A stretch of 35,952 nt of DNA from Nocardia jinanensis (GTDB lineage Bacteria > Actinomycetota > Actinomycetes > Mycobacteriales > Mycobacteriaceae). The stretch lies in the NCBI RefSeq assembly GCF_014645735.1, contig NZ_BMMH01000039.1, positions 1 through 35,952 of the forward strand, read 5' to 3'. Every line of letters begins with the position of its first letter. Positions within the stretch are counted from its first letter, which is position 1. The position numbers were made by a program, and so were the translations under genes. Below are positions 24,127 through 30,661 of this stretch, one piece after another. The notes below the pieces were generated by a model, which saw only the letters and a list, made by a program, of their open reading frames with translations, searched no databases and had not been told where the DNA came from.

Positions 24127-24411
24127 ATGGTGGCCGAACACAAGACCGCTCGCGAAGGAATCGAAGGCGTCGTCGAAGGCGCTAAGGGCAAGGCCAAGGA
24201 GGCCGCGGGCGCGGTTCTCGACAACGACTCGCTGCGTGCGGAGGGTAAGGCCCAGCAGGACAAAGGCGAATCTCAGCGCACTGCCGCCGAGAAAGAGGCC
24301 GAGGCGGACAAGGAACGCCTCGCGGCCGCCCACGCCGAACAGCGTCAGCGTGCCCAGCAGAATTCCGGCCGGGAGCAGAACACTGTGGCGCCGACACCGC
24401 GGGATCCCTGA
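24127..24411 (+). CDS. CsbD-like general stress protein
   Basis: The 94-residue protein is hydrophilic and helical with the CsbD pattern: GVVEGAKGKAKEAAGAVLDN, DSLRAEGKAQQDKGE, then alternating Ala/Glu/Lys repeats (AEKEAEADKERLAAAHAEQ). CsbD proteins are abundant under general stress in many bacteria, but their molecular action is unknown. ATG 24127 is chosen because GGAGG lies six bases upstream; ATG 24022 in frame would add 35 unconserved residues. A weak sigma-F-type promoter is upstream, and a sigma-F gene is encoded 6.5 kb away. Confidence 0.85.
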   Translation: MVAEHKTAREGIEGVVEGAKGKAKEAAGAVLDNDSLRAEGKAQQDKGESQRTAAEKEAEADKERLAAAHAEQRQRAQQNSGREQNTVAPTPRDP

Positions 24412-24452
24412 GCAGGTATTGCGGATCTGCGTCCGCGGGTCCCACGTAGAAA

Positions 24453-24486
24453 CGGCGGCGGCCACCCGATCGGGTGGCCGCCGCCG
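24453..24486. terminator. Bidirectional terminator between the CsbD gene and the metallophosphoesterase gene
   Basis: A perfect 34-nt palindrome (arm CGGCGGCGGCCACCCGA) lies 41 bases after the CsbD stop and 13 bases after the stop of the convergent minus-strand gene. Its symmetry suits termination from both sides; no U-tract is present. Confidence 0.75.
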
Positions 24487-24499
24487 CGTATAGCCGACC

Positions 24500-25255
24500 T
24501 CATCCCGTGAGCGCGGTTTCGGCGCGCTCGGACTCGTGCGCCGGTCGTGGGCGCAGTTCGTACACCGCGAAGGCCGATCGGATCACCGGCTGGGCGACAT
24601 TGCGGACCCGGATCCCACCGGGAGTGCTGCCACGTTCGGTACCGGCATGGGCGTGGCCGTGCAGCGCCAGGTCGGCCCCGTGTGTATCGATGGGTTCACC
24701 GAGCAGGTAGGAGCCCAGGAACGGATAGATCTCCCGCGGTTCACCGTGCAGGGTGTCGCTGACCGGGGAGTAGTGGGTGAGAGCCACCGTGACATCGGTG
24801 TCCAGACCCGCCAGCGCGGTGTCCAGGCGGGCGGCCACGTCCACGGTGTGCCCGGCGAAATCGCGCATCTGGCGTTCCCCGAAGACGCTGGCGCATTTGC
24901 CCGCGAAACCGCCGCCGAAGCCCTTCGTGCCCGCGACGCCCAGCGTCCGATCACCGACCGTGATCGTGGTGGCGCTGCCCTCGAGGACCGTGATCCCCGC
25001 ATCGCCCAGCATCACGGTGATCTCGTCCTGGAGATCACTGTGATGGTCGTGGTTGCCGAGGACCGCGATCACCGGAACGCCCACGTCGGCGAATTCCGCG
25101 GCCACCACCTCCGCTTCCGGCAGGGTTCCGTGATTGGTCAGATCACCGGCGAGCAGCAGTACATCGGCGTGGTCCGGCAGTCCGCGCAACGCGGGACGCA
25201 GGAGCCCCCGCGAATCGGTTCCCAGATGGACATCCCCCACGGCGGCGATCCGCAT
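24500..25255 (-). CDS. Calcineurin-like metallophosphoesterase
   Basis: The 251-residue enzyme shows all five metal-binding blocks: GDVHLG (Asp8, His10), AGDLTNHG, LGNHDHH, LTHYSP and LHGHAHAG. These bind a dinuclear metal centre that cleaves phosphoesters; sequence alone does not tell whether the substrate is a nucleotide or a protein. There is no signal peptide, so it acts in the cytoplasm. It is the last gene of the minus-strand operon that starts at about 28.6 kb, 26 bases after the BON gene. Confidence 0.93.
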   Translation of the reverse strand: MRIAAVGDVHLGTDSRGLLRPALRGLPDHADVLLLAGDLTNHGTLPEAEVVAAEFADVGVPVIAVLGNHDHHSDLQDEITVMLGDAGITVLEGSATTITVGDRTLGVAGTKGFGGGFAGKCASVFGERQMRDFAGHTVDVAARLDTALAGLDTDVTVALTHYSPVSDTLHGEPREIYPFLGSYLLGEPIDTHGADLALHGHAHAGTERGSTPGGIRVRNVAQPVIRSAFAVYELRPRPAHESERAETALTG

Positions 25256-25281
25256 CGGTGCACTCTCCCTTCCACCCGGTG

Positions 25282-25560
25282 TCAGTCACCGAGGTCCTCG
25301 CATTCGCCCGGGCCGGGCGTCGCGGTCACGTGTACGTCGTTGTGGATCTGCGCGTCCGGCGCGATCTCGTGCACCACGTCCTCCAGCAGGCGCCGCCGCT
25401 GCGCGGTGCCCACCTCACCGTCGAGTACCACCACGTCCCCGCGGATACGTACCCGCACACCCTGCTCGGCAGTGCGGGGGTCCTCGGTCAATGCCCGGTG
25501 CAATTCGGCGGCCAGGTATTCCGGTGGCCGTCCCGCCGGGTGGTTCTGGGTCTGCGCCAT
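25282..25560 (-). CDS. BON-domain protein
   Basis: The 92-residue protein is a single BON domain: PEYLAAELHRALTEDPRT, then VRVRIRGDVVVLDGEVGTAQ with the hallmark Gly, and a helix RRRLLEDVVHEIAPDAQIHN followed by DVHVT. BON domains bind phospholipid or contact the envelope and are often osmotic-stress proteins; no signal sequence is seen here. Its ATG abuts the stop of the nucleotidyltransferase gene, so the pair is translationally coupled. Confidence 0.9.
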   Translation of the reverse strand: MAQTQNHPAGRPPEYLAAELHRALTEDPRTAEQGVRVRIRGDVVVLDGEVGTAQRRRLLEDVVHEIAPDAQIHNDVHVTATPGPGECEDLGD

Positions 25561-26145
25561 CTATCCGGCCCTTCCCGAAGTTCGATCACCTGTGCGGGTG
25601 TCGGCGATCCCGAGGTCGTCGATCAGCCCGAGGAAAGCGCGCGCATAGGGCGAATGCTCGGTCTGCGCGCGCACGCACGGCCAGTCCACTTGTTCGCGCA
25701 GGTCGCGGGAGATCCGCAACAGTGGGCTCAGATCGAGCCGGTGCGCGTCGAAGACCAGCAGTTTGTCGACCAGCAGATCGGTGCCGTGTACCACCGGCGC
25801 CATCGTCGGACCCACCCGCATGACCTCCGCCCGTGCCAGCAGCGCGTCGTCGACCTCCCGGTTGTTGGGGCGGTGGATGATATCGATGAGGGTGTCGCCG
25901 TCGTAGGCCTTGGTCAGCCAATCTTCGGCCGCGTCGGCGATCCGCAGCCCCGCCCGCGCCAGTTCGCTGCGCGCCCGGGCGCAGTCGGCGGGTTTGACGA
26001 AGAGATCGACGTCGTGGTCCGAGGGCGGCCCGCCCCGCGCGTAGACCGCGCATCCACCCGCCACGGCGAAGGGGACGCCGTGGTGCGTCAACGCGTTCGC
26101 GGCCCGCGTCAGCGCATGGAGCAATTGCTGATGGGTCGGAGCCAT
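25561..26145 (-). CDS. Nucleotidyltransferase-fold protein
   Basis: The 194-residue protein has the polymerase-beta-type nucleotidyltransferase signature: AVAGGCAVYARGGPPSDHDV with catalytic Asp pattern DHDVD at residues 43-47, and a third Asp in LIDIIHRPN. The C-terminal part is helical (LSPLLRISRDLREQ). Related stand-alone proteins include AbiEii/MNT toxins and uncharacterised transferases; no antitoxin gene is adjacent, so a toxin role is not supported. It lies in the stress operon, 32 bases after the DUF6480-like gene. Confidence 0.82.
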   Translation of the reverse strand: MAPTHQQLLHALTRAANALTHHGVPFAVAGGCAVYARGGPPSDHDVDLFVKPADCARARSELARAGLRIADAAEDWLTKAYDGDTLIDIIHRPNNREVDDALLARAEVMRVGPTMAPVVHGTDLLVDKLLVFDAHRLDLSPLLRISRDLREQVDWPCVRAQTEHSPYARAFLGLIDDLGIADTRTGDRTSGRAG

Positions 26146-26177
26146 AGCGGGCGGCTACCCGGAAACGGCACCGCCAA

Positions 26178-26411
26178 TCAGCCCACGATCATGGCCACCA
26201 GGCCCACCGCCACCGCGAGGAACACCACCACCAAGGCGATAGTCAGCACGACCGCCACTACTCCGGTCCGCGGAAAGCGATAACGGGTGGCCGGTTCGTC
26301 CGCCGACAACCCGGATGTCTGCGCGGTGTCCGGTGGTGTGGAGCCGGGCGATACACCGCCGCCCGGCTCCAGGCCGGGTGTGCGGTCGGGGTCGGGATCC
26401 ATCGATGACAT
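26178..26411 (-). CDS. DUF6480-like small membrane protein
   Basis: A 77-residue protein with a Pro/Gly-rich head (DPDPDRTPGLEPGGGVSPGS, TPPDTAQ) and one transmembrane helix at about 49-76 (VVAVVLTIALVVVFLAVAVG). The motif DPDP-x-x-TPGLEPGG-x-V-x-PG is what I associate with DUF6480 proteins of Streptomyces and relatives; function unknown. The ribosome site GGGAAG overlaps the end of the CDGSH gene just upstream. It is probably a small envelope stress protein, by context. Confidence 0.8.
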   Translation of the reverse strand: MSSMDPDPDRTPGLEPGGGVSPGSTPPDTAQTSGLSADEPATRYRFPRTGVVAVVLTIALVVVFLAVAVGLVAMIVG

Positions 26412-26417
26412 TGCTGT

Positions 26418-26768
26418 CTACTTCCCTTCTCGGTCTTTTCCGGAACGGCGGGCCCGGCGGCGATGGCTGGTATCGCACAGCGGGTAGCTACCGGACCGTT
26501 TGCACATACACAGCGCGACCAGGAAGCGGTCGGCGAGAATGCGATCCCCATTCGGCGCGACCACCTCCACCGGCCCCTCGATCAGAGCCGGTCCCTCCTC
26601 GGTGAACGTGATCCGGCGCGTCCGCGCCCACACCGCGCGATCCGGCGATCCGGCCGCCGCGTCGGAAGCAGGGGCATCCGGCGGCGCGTGGGGGCCGTCC
26701 TCGGTGTGCCGGAGCGCCGCGAGCAGCTCGTCGGGGCCGGGTGGTTGGTCAGCGGGTTCGGTCGGCAC
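26418..26768 (-). CDS. CDGSH iron-sulfur protein
   Basis: The 116-residue protein ends in a CDGSH-type [2Fe-2S] site: Cys87 and Cys89 in CMCKRSGSYPLC, Cys98, and His102 in CDTSH. The usual Gly after Asp is Thr here. The preceding part (VEVVAPNGDRILADRFLVAL) is the strand region that leads into the motif. CDGSH proteins are redox or iron-sulfur carriers. The GTG at 26768 lies 20 bases inside the methyltransferase gene. The position behind a predicted iron oxidase and a methyltransferase suggests it may supply electrons or a cluster to them (inference). Confidence 0.9.
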   Translation of the reverse strand: MPTEPADQPPGPDELLAALRHTEDGPHAPPDAPASDAAAGSPDRAVWARTRRITFTEEGPALIEGPVEVVAPNGDRILADRFLVALCMCKRSGSYPLCDTSHRRRARRSGKDREGK

Positions 26769-27408
26769 GGATGACCACCAATTCCTCGTGCTCCTGTTCG
26801 GGCTGGATCAGGCTGCGGTCCCGCAGCCAGTCGACTCGACTGCGCATCACCGGCCCGAAGGGAACGACAGTGCGTGCCACGACGGTCGCCTTCAATCCGC
26901 CCGCCCGCAGCCTGGTCAGGGTGGCGGCGATACCGGAGACGGCGGAGTGCACGATCAGGGTGGTACCGCCGGATCTGAGCAGATGCGGCATCATCTCGCA
27001 CAGTGGGTCGAGCAGATGGCGGCCGTGCCATCCCGCGTCCCAGGCGCGGGCCGGGCCCACTTCGGGTGGGTGCGTCGCGCTCGGCACATACGGCGGGTTG
27101 GCGACCACCACATCGAAGGTGCGGCCCTCGACCACCCGGGTGACATCGCCGCACACCAGTTCCAGCCGTACGCCGTACAGCCGGCTGTTGAACCAGGCCG
27201 AGGCCAGTGCGGCGCGCGACAGATCCACCGCCGTCACCGCCGCCGCCCCGGACCGCGCGGCGTGGATCGCCAGCGCCCCGGTGCCGGTGCACGCGTCGAG
27301 CACCCGCGCTCCCGGCGGTAGCGCGGCATCGGTCATCGCCCGCGCCAGCAGCCTGGTATCCGGCTGTGGGCGGTAGACCCCCGGGACCCGGACCAACACC
27401 GGACTCAC
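26749..27408 (-). CDS. HemK2/PrmC-like SAM methyltransferase
   Basis: The 219-residue enzyme has the SAM-binding loop VLDACTGTGALAIHAA at about residues 36-51, the acidic VDLS at the end of strand two, and NPPY at 104-107, the signature of N-methyltransferases that modify glutamine in release factors (PrmC/HemK) or other amide nitrogens. It lacks the N-terminal helical domain of true PrmC. The GTG at 27408 overlaps the stop of the iron redox enzyme gene (GTGA). The tight coupling suggests a common pathway; the substrate is not known. Confidence 0.9.
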   Translation of the reverse strand: MSPVLVRVPGVYRPQPDTRLLARAMTDAALPPGARVLDACTGTGALAIHAARSGAAAVTAVDLSRAALASAWFNSRLYGVRLELVCGDVTRVVEGRTFDVVVANPPYVPSATHPPEVGPARAWDAGWHGRHLLDPLCEMMPHLLRSGGTTLIVHSAVSGIAATLTRLRAGGLKATVVARTVVPFGPVMRSRVDWLRDRSLIQPEQEHEELVVIRADRTR

Positions 27409-28415
27409 CGGGCCGTCGTCCGTAGCGAGCTCTCGCCCGCACGCCAGCGATCGAGTACGGCAGCGGCCCACCGGTCTTCGAGGAGATCTGTCGCTTGGAT
27501 CCCGAAGACGACCGATTCGGCCAGTCCGGGTTCCCCGGTCAGCAGATCGTCGAGCACATCGCGGCGTACCACCTGCTCGTGTACTGCGTCCGCGGTGACA
27601 TGTTCGCTGTAGAACCGCACGCAGTCGGGGTGGGCGGAGAAGCCGTGCAGCGCCTCGACCATCCGCTGGGAAGCCGGTGACGAAGTAATCTCGACCGCCG
27701 CGAAATGTCCGACGATCGCGCCTCGCAACGACCGGTGCAGACCGAACATCGACATCATGTCGACCAGTGCGAGCATGGGCGCGGGCACCACATCCAGATA
27801 GTGCAGGTAACCCCCGTCCAGCCCGGCGCCGCGCATCAGATCGGCGTAGAGGCGGGCGTGGATACGATCACCGTGCCCGCCGCCGAACTCGTCGAATTCG
27901 ATAGCCACCAGCGCCGCTTTCGCCCGGCCGCGCAGCCGCGGGATCACCCAGGCCACCGGATCGGCTTCCTTGTGGTGATAGATCGAACGGTGGACGAAAT
28001 ACTCGCGCAGCTGCCACCAGGCACCCTCGTCACGCAGCAGGCCCGGTATACCGCCCGACGCGGGCACGGTGAGCAACCGGTCCAGTTCGGCCGCAACATC
28101 GTCACCACCGGGTACCTCGGCCCGCAGGGCGGCGTGGAACCGGCGTTCGAGTTGCGCGCGCAGTCGCAGCAATCCGGGATCCCATTCCCAGTCCGGGTCC
28201 ACGCCCCCGAAACCCTGATAGTGCAGTTCGTAGCAGGTGTGCAGGGTCAGCTGGAAGTCGTCGCCGTACGGATCGAGATCGGCCGGGATCTCGGGTACCG
28301 GCCTGCCCGGTGCATCGGACAGCAGTTCTGTGAGCGCCGCCGACAGCGGACCTCGGGGCAGCGGCAGGGGTAGCGCGTGGACAGCCGCTTCGCTCGGGGA
28401 AAGTGTTTCGACCAT
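27405..28415 (-). CDS. Haem-oxygenase-like iron-containing redox enzyme (HDO family)
   Basis: The 336-residue all-helical protein belongs, by pattern, to the haem-oxygenase-like diiron oxidase group. Candidate metal ligands are Glu138 (REYFVHRSIYHH, with His147/148), Glu173/Glu176 and His181 in AIEFDEFGGGHGDR, Glu242 in FAAVEITSS, and His272/His279 in EHVTADAVHEQ. Members perform O2-dependent C-C cleavage, N-oxygenation or desaturation of small molecules or peptides. ATG 28415 follows GAAAGG with a gap of about seven bases. The upstream peptide gene and downstream methyltransferase and CDGSH genes form one unit. Ligand assignment is by eye. Confidence 0.87.
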   Translation of the reverse strand: MVETLSPSEAAVHALPLPLPRGPLSAALTELLSDAPGRPVPEIPADLDPYGDDFQLTLHTCYELHYQGFGGVDPDWEWDPGLLRLRAQLERRFHAALRAEVPGGDDVAAELDRLLTVPASGGIPGLLRDEGAWWQLREYFVHRSIYHHKEADPVAWVIPRLRGRAKAALVAIEFDEFGGGHGDRIHARLYADLMRGAGLDGGYLHYLDVVPAPMLALVDMMSMFGLHRSLRGAIVGHFAAVEITSSPASQRMVEALHGFSAHPDCVRFYSEHVTADAVHEQVVRRDVLDDLLTGEPGLAESVVFGIQATDLLEDRWAAAVLDRWRAGESSLRTTAR

Positions 28416-28477
28416 GGTTCGCCTTTCGCAGGCATCGAGCATCGGATCCCTGGGGAGGGCAGCGGGTACGCTGCTCG

Positions 28478-28558
28478 TTATCCGGCCGGGTAGTGCGCGT
28501 CCCGCGACGCGCGGGCGAGATGGGCCGCATTACCTGCGGCAGCGGTCAGAGAAGCCAT
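28478..28558 (-). CDS. 26-residue peptide at the head of the stress operon
   Basis: An ATG at 28558 is preceded by GGAGG at an eight-base gap, better than most ribosome sites in the window. It opens a 26-codon frame: MASLTAAAGNAAHLAR, then ASRDAHYPAG. The codons have high GC at position three. The stop is 62 bases before the iron redox enzyme ATG. A sigma-F-type promoter starts transcription at about 28609, which excludes the longer in-frame start at 28717. It could be a peptide substrate of the downstream enzymes, a leader peptide, or a small regulator. I know no homologue with certainty. Confidence 0.6.
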   Translation of the reverse strand: MASLTAAAGNAAHLARASRDAHYPAG

Positions 28559-28615
28559 ACCGGAAACCTCCGCCCCTGTCGGTCGGCCGGTTCGCCCCGG
28601 CCGGTTGCCTCCGCA

Positions 28616-28640
28616 ATAGCCGGTGGGTCCGGGGATAAAC
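28616..28640 (-). promoter_or_regulatory. Sigma-F/B-type promoter of the peptide/iron-enzyme operon
   Basis: On the minus strand GTTT (28640-28637), 15 bases, then GGCTAT (28621-28616). The consensus is GTTT-N15/16-GGGTAT; one base differs. It lies about 58 bases before the peptide ATG. The perfect match ahead of rsbW-sigF in the same window shows the cognate sigma factor is encoded nearby. Confidence 0.65.
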
Positions 28641-28650
28641 ATGTTTATCC
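28633..28650. promoter_or_regulatory. Perfect 18-bp palindrome overlapping the -35
   Basis: GGATAAACATGTTTATCC is exactly self-complementary and A/T-rich against a GC-rich background. It covers the GTTT -35 of the minus-strand operon promoter, so a dimeric repressor bound here would block it. The regulator is unknown. Confidence 0.55.
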
Positions 28651-28871
28651 GTCCGCACGATCCCCTCCGCGTGGAGATCCGCCGGTCGCGGGGCGGTGTA
28701 CAGCCTCGGAAGTCCATGCCAGAATGGTTCTCAGGTTGAAAACATGCAGCCGATCCCGGTACCGCGTTCCTCTCGGTGCCCGGGCCGGACGAGCGGGAAT
28801 CGATCCCGTTCCGATATCCGCCCGCAGTGCGTACGCCCGCCGGAAATCCCTACCAGCAGGACGGGATTGAT

Positions 28872-29279
28872 ATGTCGGTTACCGCCGCTTTGTATCAGGT
28901 CGATCAACACCGCCGTCGCGATCCACGGCCGCCGGCCACCACTCGTATGTGGTCACGTCGCAGCACCGAGTACCCCGACTGTGTGATCGCACGGGTCGAA
29001 GGTGAACTGGACGCGGTGTTGCACGATGAACTGCGCACCGCGCTCGGCCGGTGTCGCTCGATGCTGTGCCGGGTGGTGGTGCTGGACCTGCGCGCCACCA
29101 CATTCATGAGCATCCGGGCAGCCTCCGTGCTCGCCGACGCCAAGGCCGACGCCTGGCGTGCCGGGATCGAACTCCGGGTGGTGAGCGGACGCAAAGAAGT
29201 GGAGCGGGCGCTCGAGGTCGCCGGGGTGCGGCCGCAGTTCCGGTACTTCCCGACCTTGCGGACCGCGCTCACGAGCTGA
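28872..29279 (+). CDS. STAS-domain protein (anti-anti-sigma-like)
   Basis: The 135-residue protein has a basic N-terminal stretch of about 35 residues and then a STAS fold: CVIARVEGELDAVLHDELRT, VVVLDLRATTFMSIRAASVL, GIELRVVSGRKEVERALEVAG. STAS proteins of this kind bind RsbW-type anti-sigma factors and free the sigma factor. The usual phosphorylated Ser in the D-S-x-G position is not kept: FMSIRAAS has Ser-Ile where Asp-Ser is expected. It may act constitutively or respond in another way. ATG 28872 is preferred (AGGACGGGA upstream); GTG 28776 is possible. Confidence 0.8.
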   Translation: MSVTAALYQVDQHRRRDPRPPATTRMWSRRSTEYPDCVIARVEGELDAVLHDELRTALGRCRSMLCRVVVLDLRATTFMSIRAASVLADAKADAWRAGIELRVVSGRKEVERALEVAGVRPQFRYFPTLRTALTS

Positions 29280-29300
29280 TCCGTCGCCGAACACCTACCT

Positions 29301-29330
29301 CGCCCCCGGCCGTCGCGACGACCGGGGGCG
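29301..29330 (+). terminator. Terminator after the STAS gene
   Basis: CGCCCCCGG (29301-29309) pairs with CCGGGGGCG (29322-29330), with an inner CGTCG/CGACG stem interrupted by one mismatch; GGTCGCTTTC follows. It lies 22 bases after the STAS stop. Confidence 0.7.
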
Positions 29331-29367
29331 GGTCGCTTTCCGCGCCGGAACCGTCGATACTCGACCC

Positions 29368-30051
29368 GTGACCCGAGAGGACGGCGATATCGCCGACGAC
29401 CTGGACGACGATCTACTGGATTCGATCGCCGGCGTATCGCAGTGTGCCGGGGCCTTCCGGTTCTGGTTCGCCGATCAACGCTGGGAGTGGTCGGAGGCAG
29501 TCGCGCAGATGCACGGCTATCCACCCGAGCCGATGACGCCCAGTACCGAGCTGCTGCTCGGCCACAAACATCCCGATGACCGCGCCCAGGTGGCGAACAC
29601 ACTGGCGAAATCGGTGGCCGAGGTGCAGCCCTTCTGCAGCAGGCACCGTATCGTCGATCTCGAGGGCAATACCCGGCCGGTGATCGTGGTGGCCGATGTC
29701 ATGACCGGTGCGGACGGCGCGGTCGTCGGGTGCGCCGGCTACTACGTGGATCTGACCGAGACACTGGCCGAAGAGCGGGAGGAGACCCTGCAGGACACGC
29801 TGCCGGGCCTCTACGCCGCGCGCGCGGTGATCGAACAGGCCAAGGGTGCGTTGATGCTCGTCTACGGGATCAGCGCCGATCAGGCGTTCCGGGTGCTGAT
29901 CTGGCGCTCCCAGGAGTCCAACACCAAGCTCCGCTTCCTTGCGGAGCGGCTGGTGGCCGAACTCCGCACGCTCGACCACGGCGCACCCGGTCTGCGCACC
30001 GAATTCGATCATCTGCTGCTGACCCTGCACGAGCGGATCGACCGCACCTGA
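29368..30051 (+). CDS. PAS-ANTAR RNA-binding regulator
   Basis: The 227-residue protein joins a PAS sensor (about 28-125: FRFWFADQRWEWSEAVAQMH, HPDDRAQVANTLAKS, DLEGNTRPVIVVADVM) to a C-terminal ANTAR domain (about 146-205: AARAVIEQAKGALMLVYGIS, AFRVLIWRSQESNTKLRFLA). ANTAR domains bind paired RNA hairpins and act as antiterminators. The conserved Ala-Lys-Gly in helix one and the Ser-x-x-x-Asn pattern are intact. GTG 29368 gives a sensible N-terminus but no strong ribosome site. It sits between STAS and rsbW-sigF, so it may tie a redox or ligand signal to the same response. Confidence 0.9.
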   Translation: MTREDGDIADDLDDDLLDSIAGVSQCAGAFRFWFADQRWEWSEAVAQMHGYPPEPMTPSTELLLGHKHPDDRAQVANTLAKSVAEVQPFCSRHRIVDLEGNTRPVIVVADVMTGADGAVVGCAGYYVDLTETLAEEREETLQDTLPGLYAARAVIEQAKGALMLVYGISADQAFRVLIWRSQESNTKLRFLAERLVAELRTLDHGAPGLRTEFDHLLLTLHERIDRT

Positions 30052-30061
30052 GCTGGGCGGT

Positions 30062-30086
30062 GTTTCGGAGATTCCGACCGGGGTAT
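30062..30086 (+). promoter_or_regulatory. Sigma-F-type promoter of rsbW-sigF
   Basis: GTTT (30062-30065), a 15-base spacer and GGGTAT (30081-30086) match the sigma-F/sigma-B consensus at every position. It lies about 120 bases before rsbW, so the operon is most likely autoregulated by its own sigma factor. Confidence 0.85.
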
Positions 30087-30208
30087 GTGCGCATGTGACA
30101 ATCAGGCCGACATCCGAGAAAGACGAATCGCGGCGTCACCAACGGTCACGGGCATAACGGGGCCCGGCGGGCGCCCTCGTCCGCTGTGGTGCGGGCGGTA
30201 GGAACGAG

Positions 30209-30661
30209 GTGGTGGTGCGCATGGCGGAGAGTATCTCCGATTCCGTGTATACGACATCGGCGGATATGACCGTGGGCGTACGGATCCCGGCCCGGCAGGA
30301 GCAGTTGGTGATGCTGCGCGCGCTGGCCGAGACCGTATCGCTGATCGCCGACTTCGGTCTGGACGAAGTGACCGATATCCGGCTCGCTCTCGACGAAGTG
30401 GCTACCTCGCTGATTGCCGCCGCCGTTCCCGATTCGAGTCTGACCTGCGATTTCGATTACGACGAGCATCACATGACAGTGCGCGTAACCTCGATCTCGG
30501 AGGTCGATTCGCTCCGGGACCAGGAGGGATTCGGCTGGCATATCGTGCGGACGCTGACCCGCTCGGTCAGCGTGGTACAGCACCCCTACGACCTGGCGAG
30601 CGGTGGTTACCCGACCGATGTCGAGTTCAGCTGGTTCCGAGGAGGCGCCGATGGCGGATGA
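30209..30661 (+). CDS. rsbW: RsbW/UsfX-type anti-sigma factor
   Basis: The 150-residue protein has the GHKL ATPase fold of anti-sigma factors: SADMTVGVRIPARQEQLVML, then DIRLALDEVATSLIAAAVPD for the N-box region and DQEGFGWHIVRTLTRSV for the G1 region. As in mycobacterial UsfX, the classical Asn of the N-box is absent (Ser here), so ATP use may be weak. It should hold the SigF-type sigma factor encoded next, with which it overlaps by 11 bases. Three GTG codons and an ATG (30221) compete as starts; GTG 30209 is given because AGGA lies five bases before it. Confidence 0.88.
   Translation: MVVRMAESISDSVYTTSADMTVGVRIPARQEQLVMLRALAETVSLIADFGLDEVTDIRLALDEVATSLIAAAVPDSSLTCDFDYDEHHMTVRVTSISEVDSLRDQEGFGWHIVRTLTRSVSVVQHPYDLASGGYPTDVEFSWFRGGADGG

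Larger units (their letters stand above)
28559..28871. other. Divergent promoter region of the stress island
   Basis: The 313-bp gap between the peptide gene (minus) and the STAS gene (plus) holds the sigma-F-type promoter at 28616-28640 and an 18-bp palindrome over its -35. In the leader of the minus transcript, CCGGCCGG and its complement could form a hairpin. On the plus side I find no clear sigma-F-type promoter for the STAS gene. Confidence 0.6.

Noticed and set aside
24536..25648. 370-codon plus-strand frame opposite the metallophosphoesterase and BON genes
   Set aside because: Shadow frame; the minus strand carries the full metallophosphoesterase motif set.
25561..26145. Toxin of an AbiE-type toxin-antitoxin pair
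   Set aside because: The nucleotidyltransferase fold fits, but no antitoxin gene (AbiEi-like) adjoins it; the neighbours are stress proteins.
28478..28717. 79-residue version of the operon-head peptide from ATG 28717
   Set aside because: It starts upstream of the sigma-F-type promoter, lacks a ribosome site and has shadow-like composition before the internal ATG at 28558.
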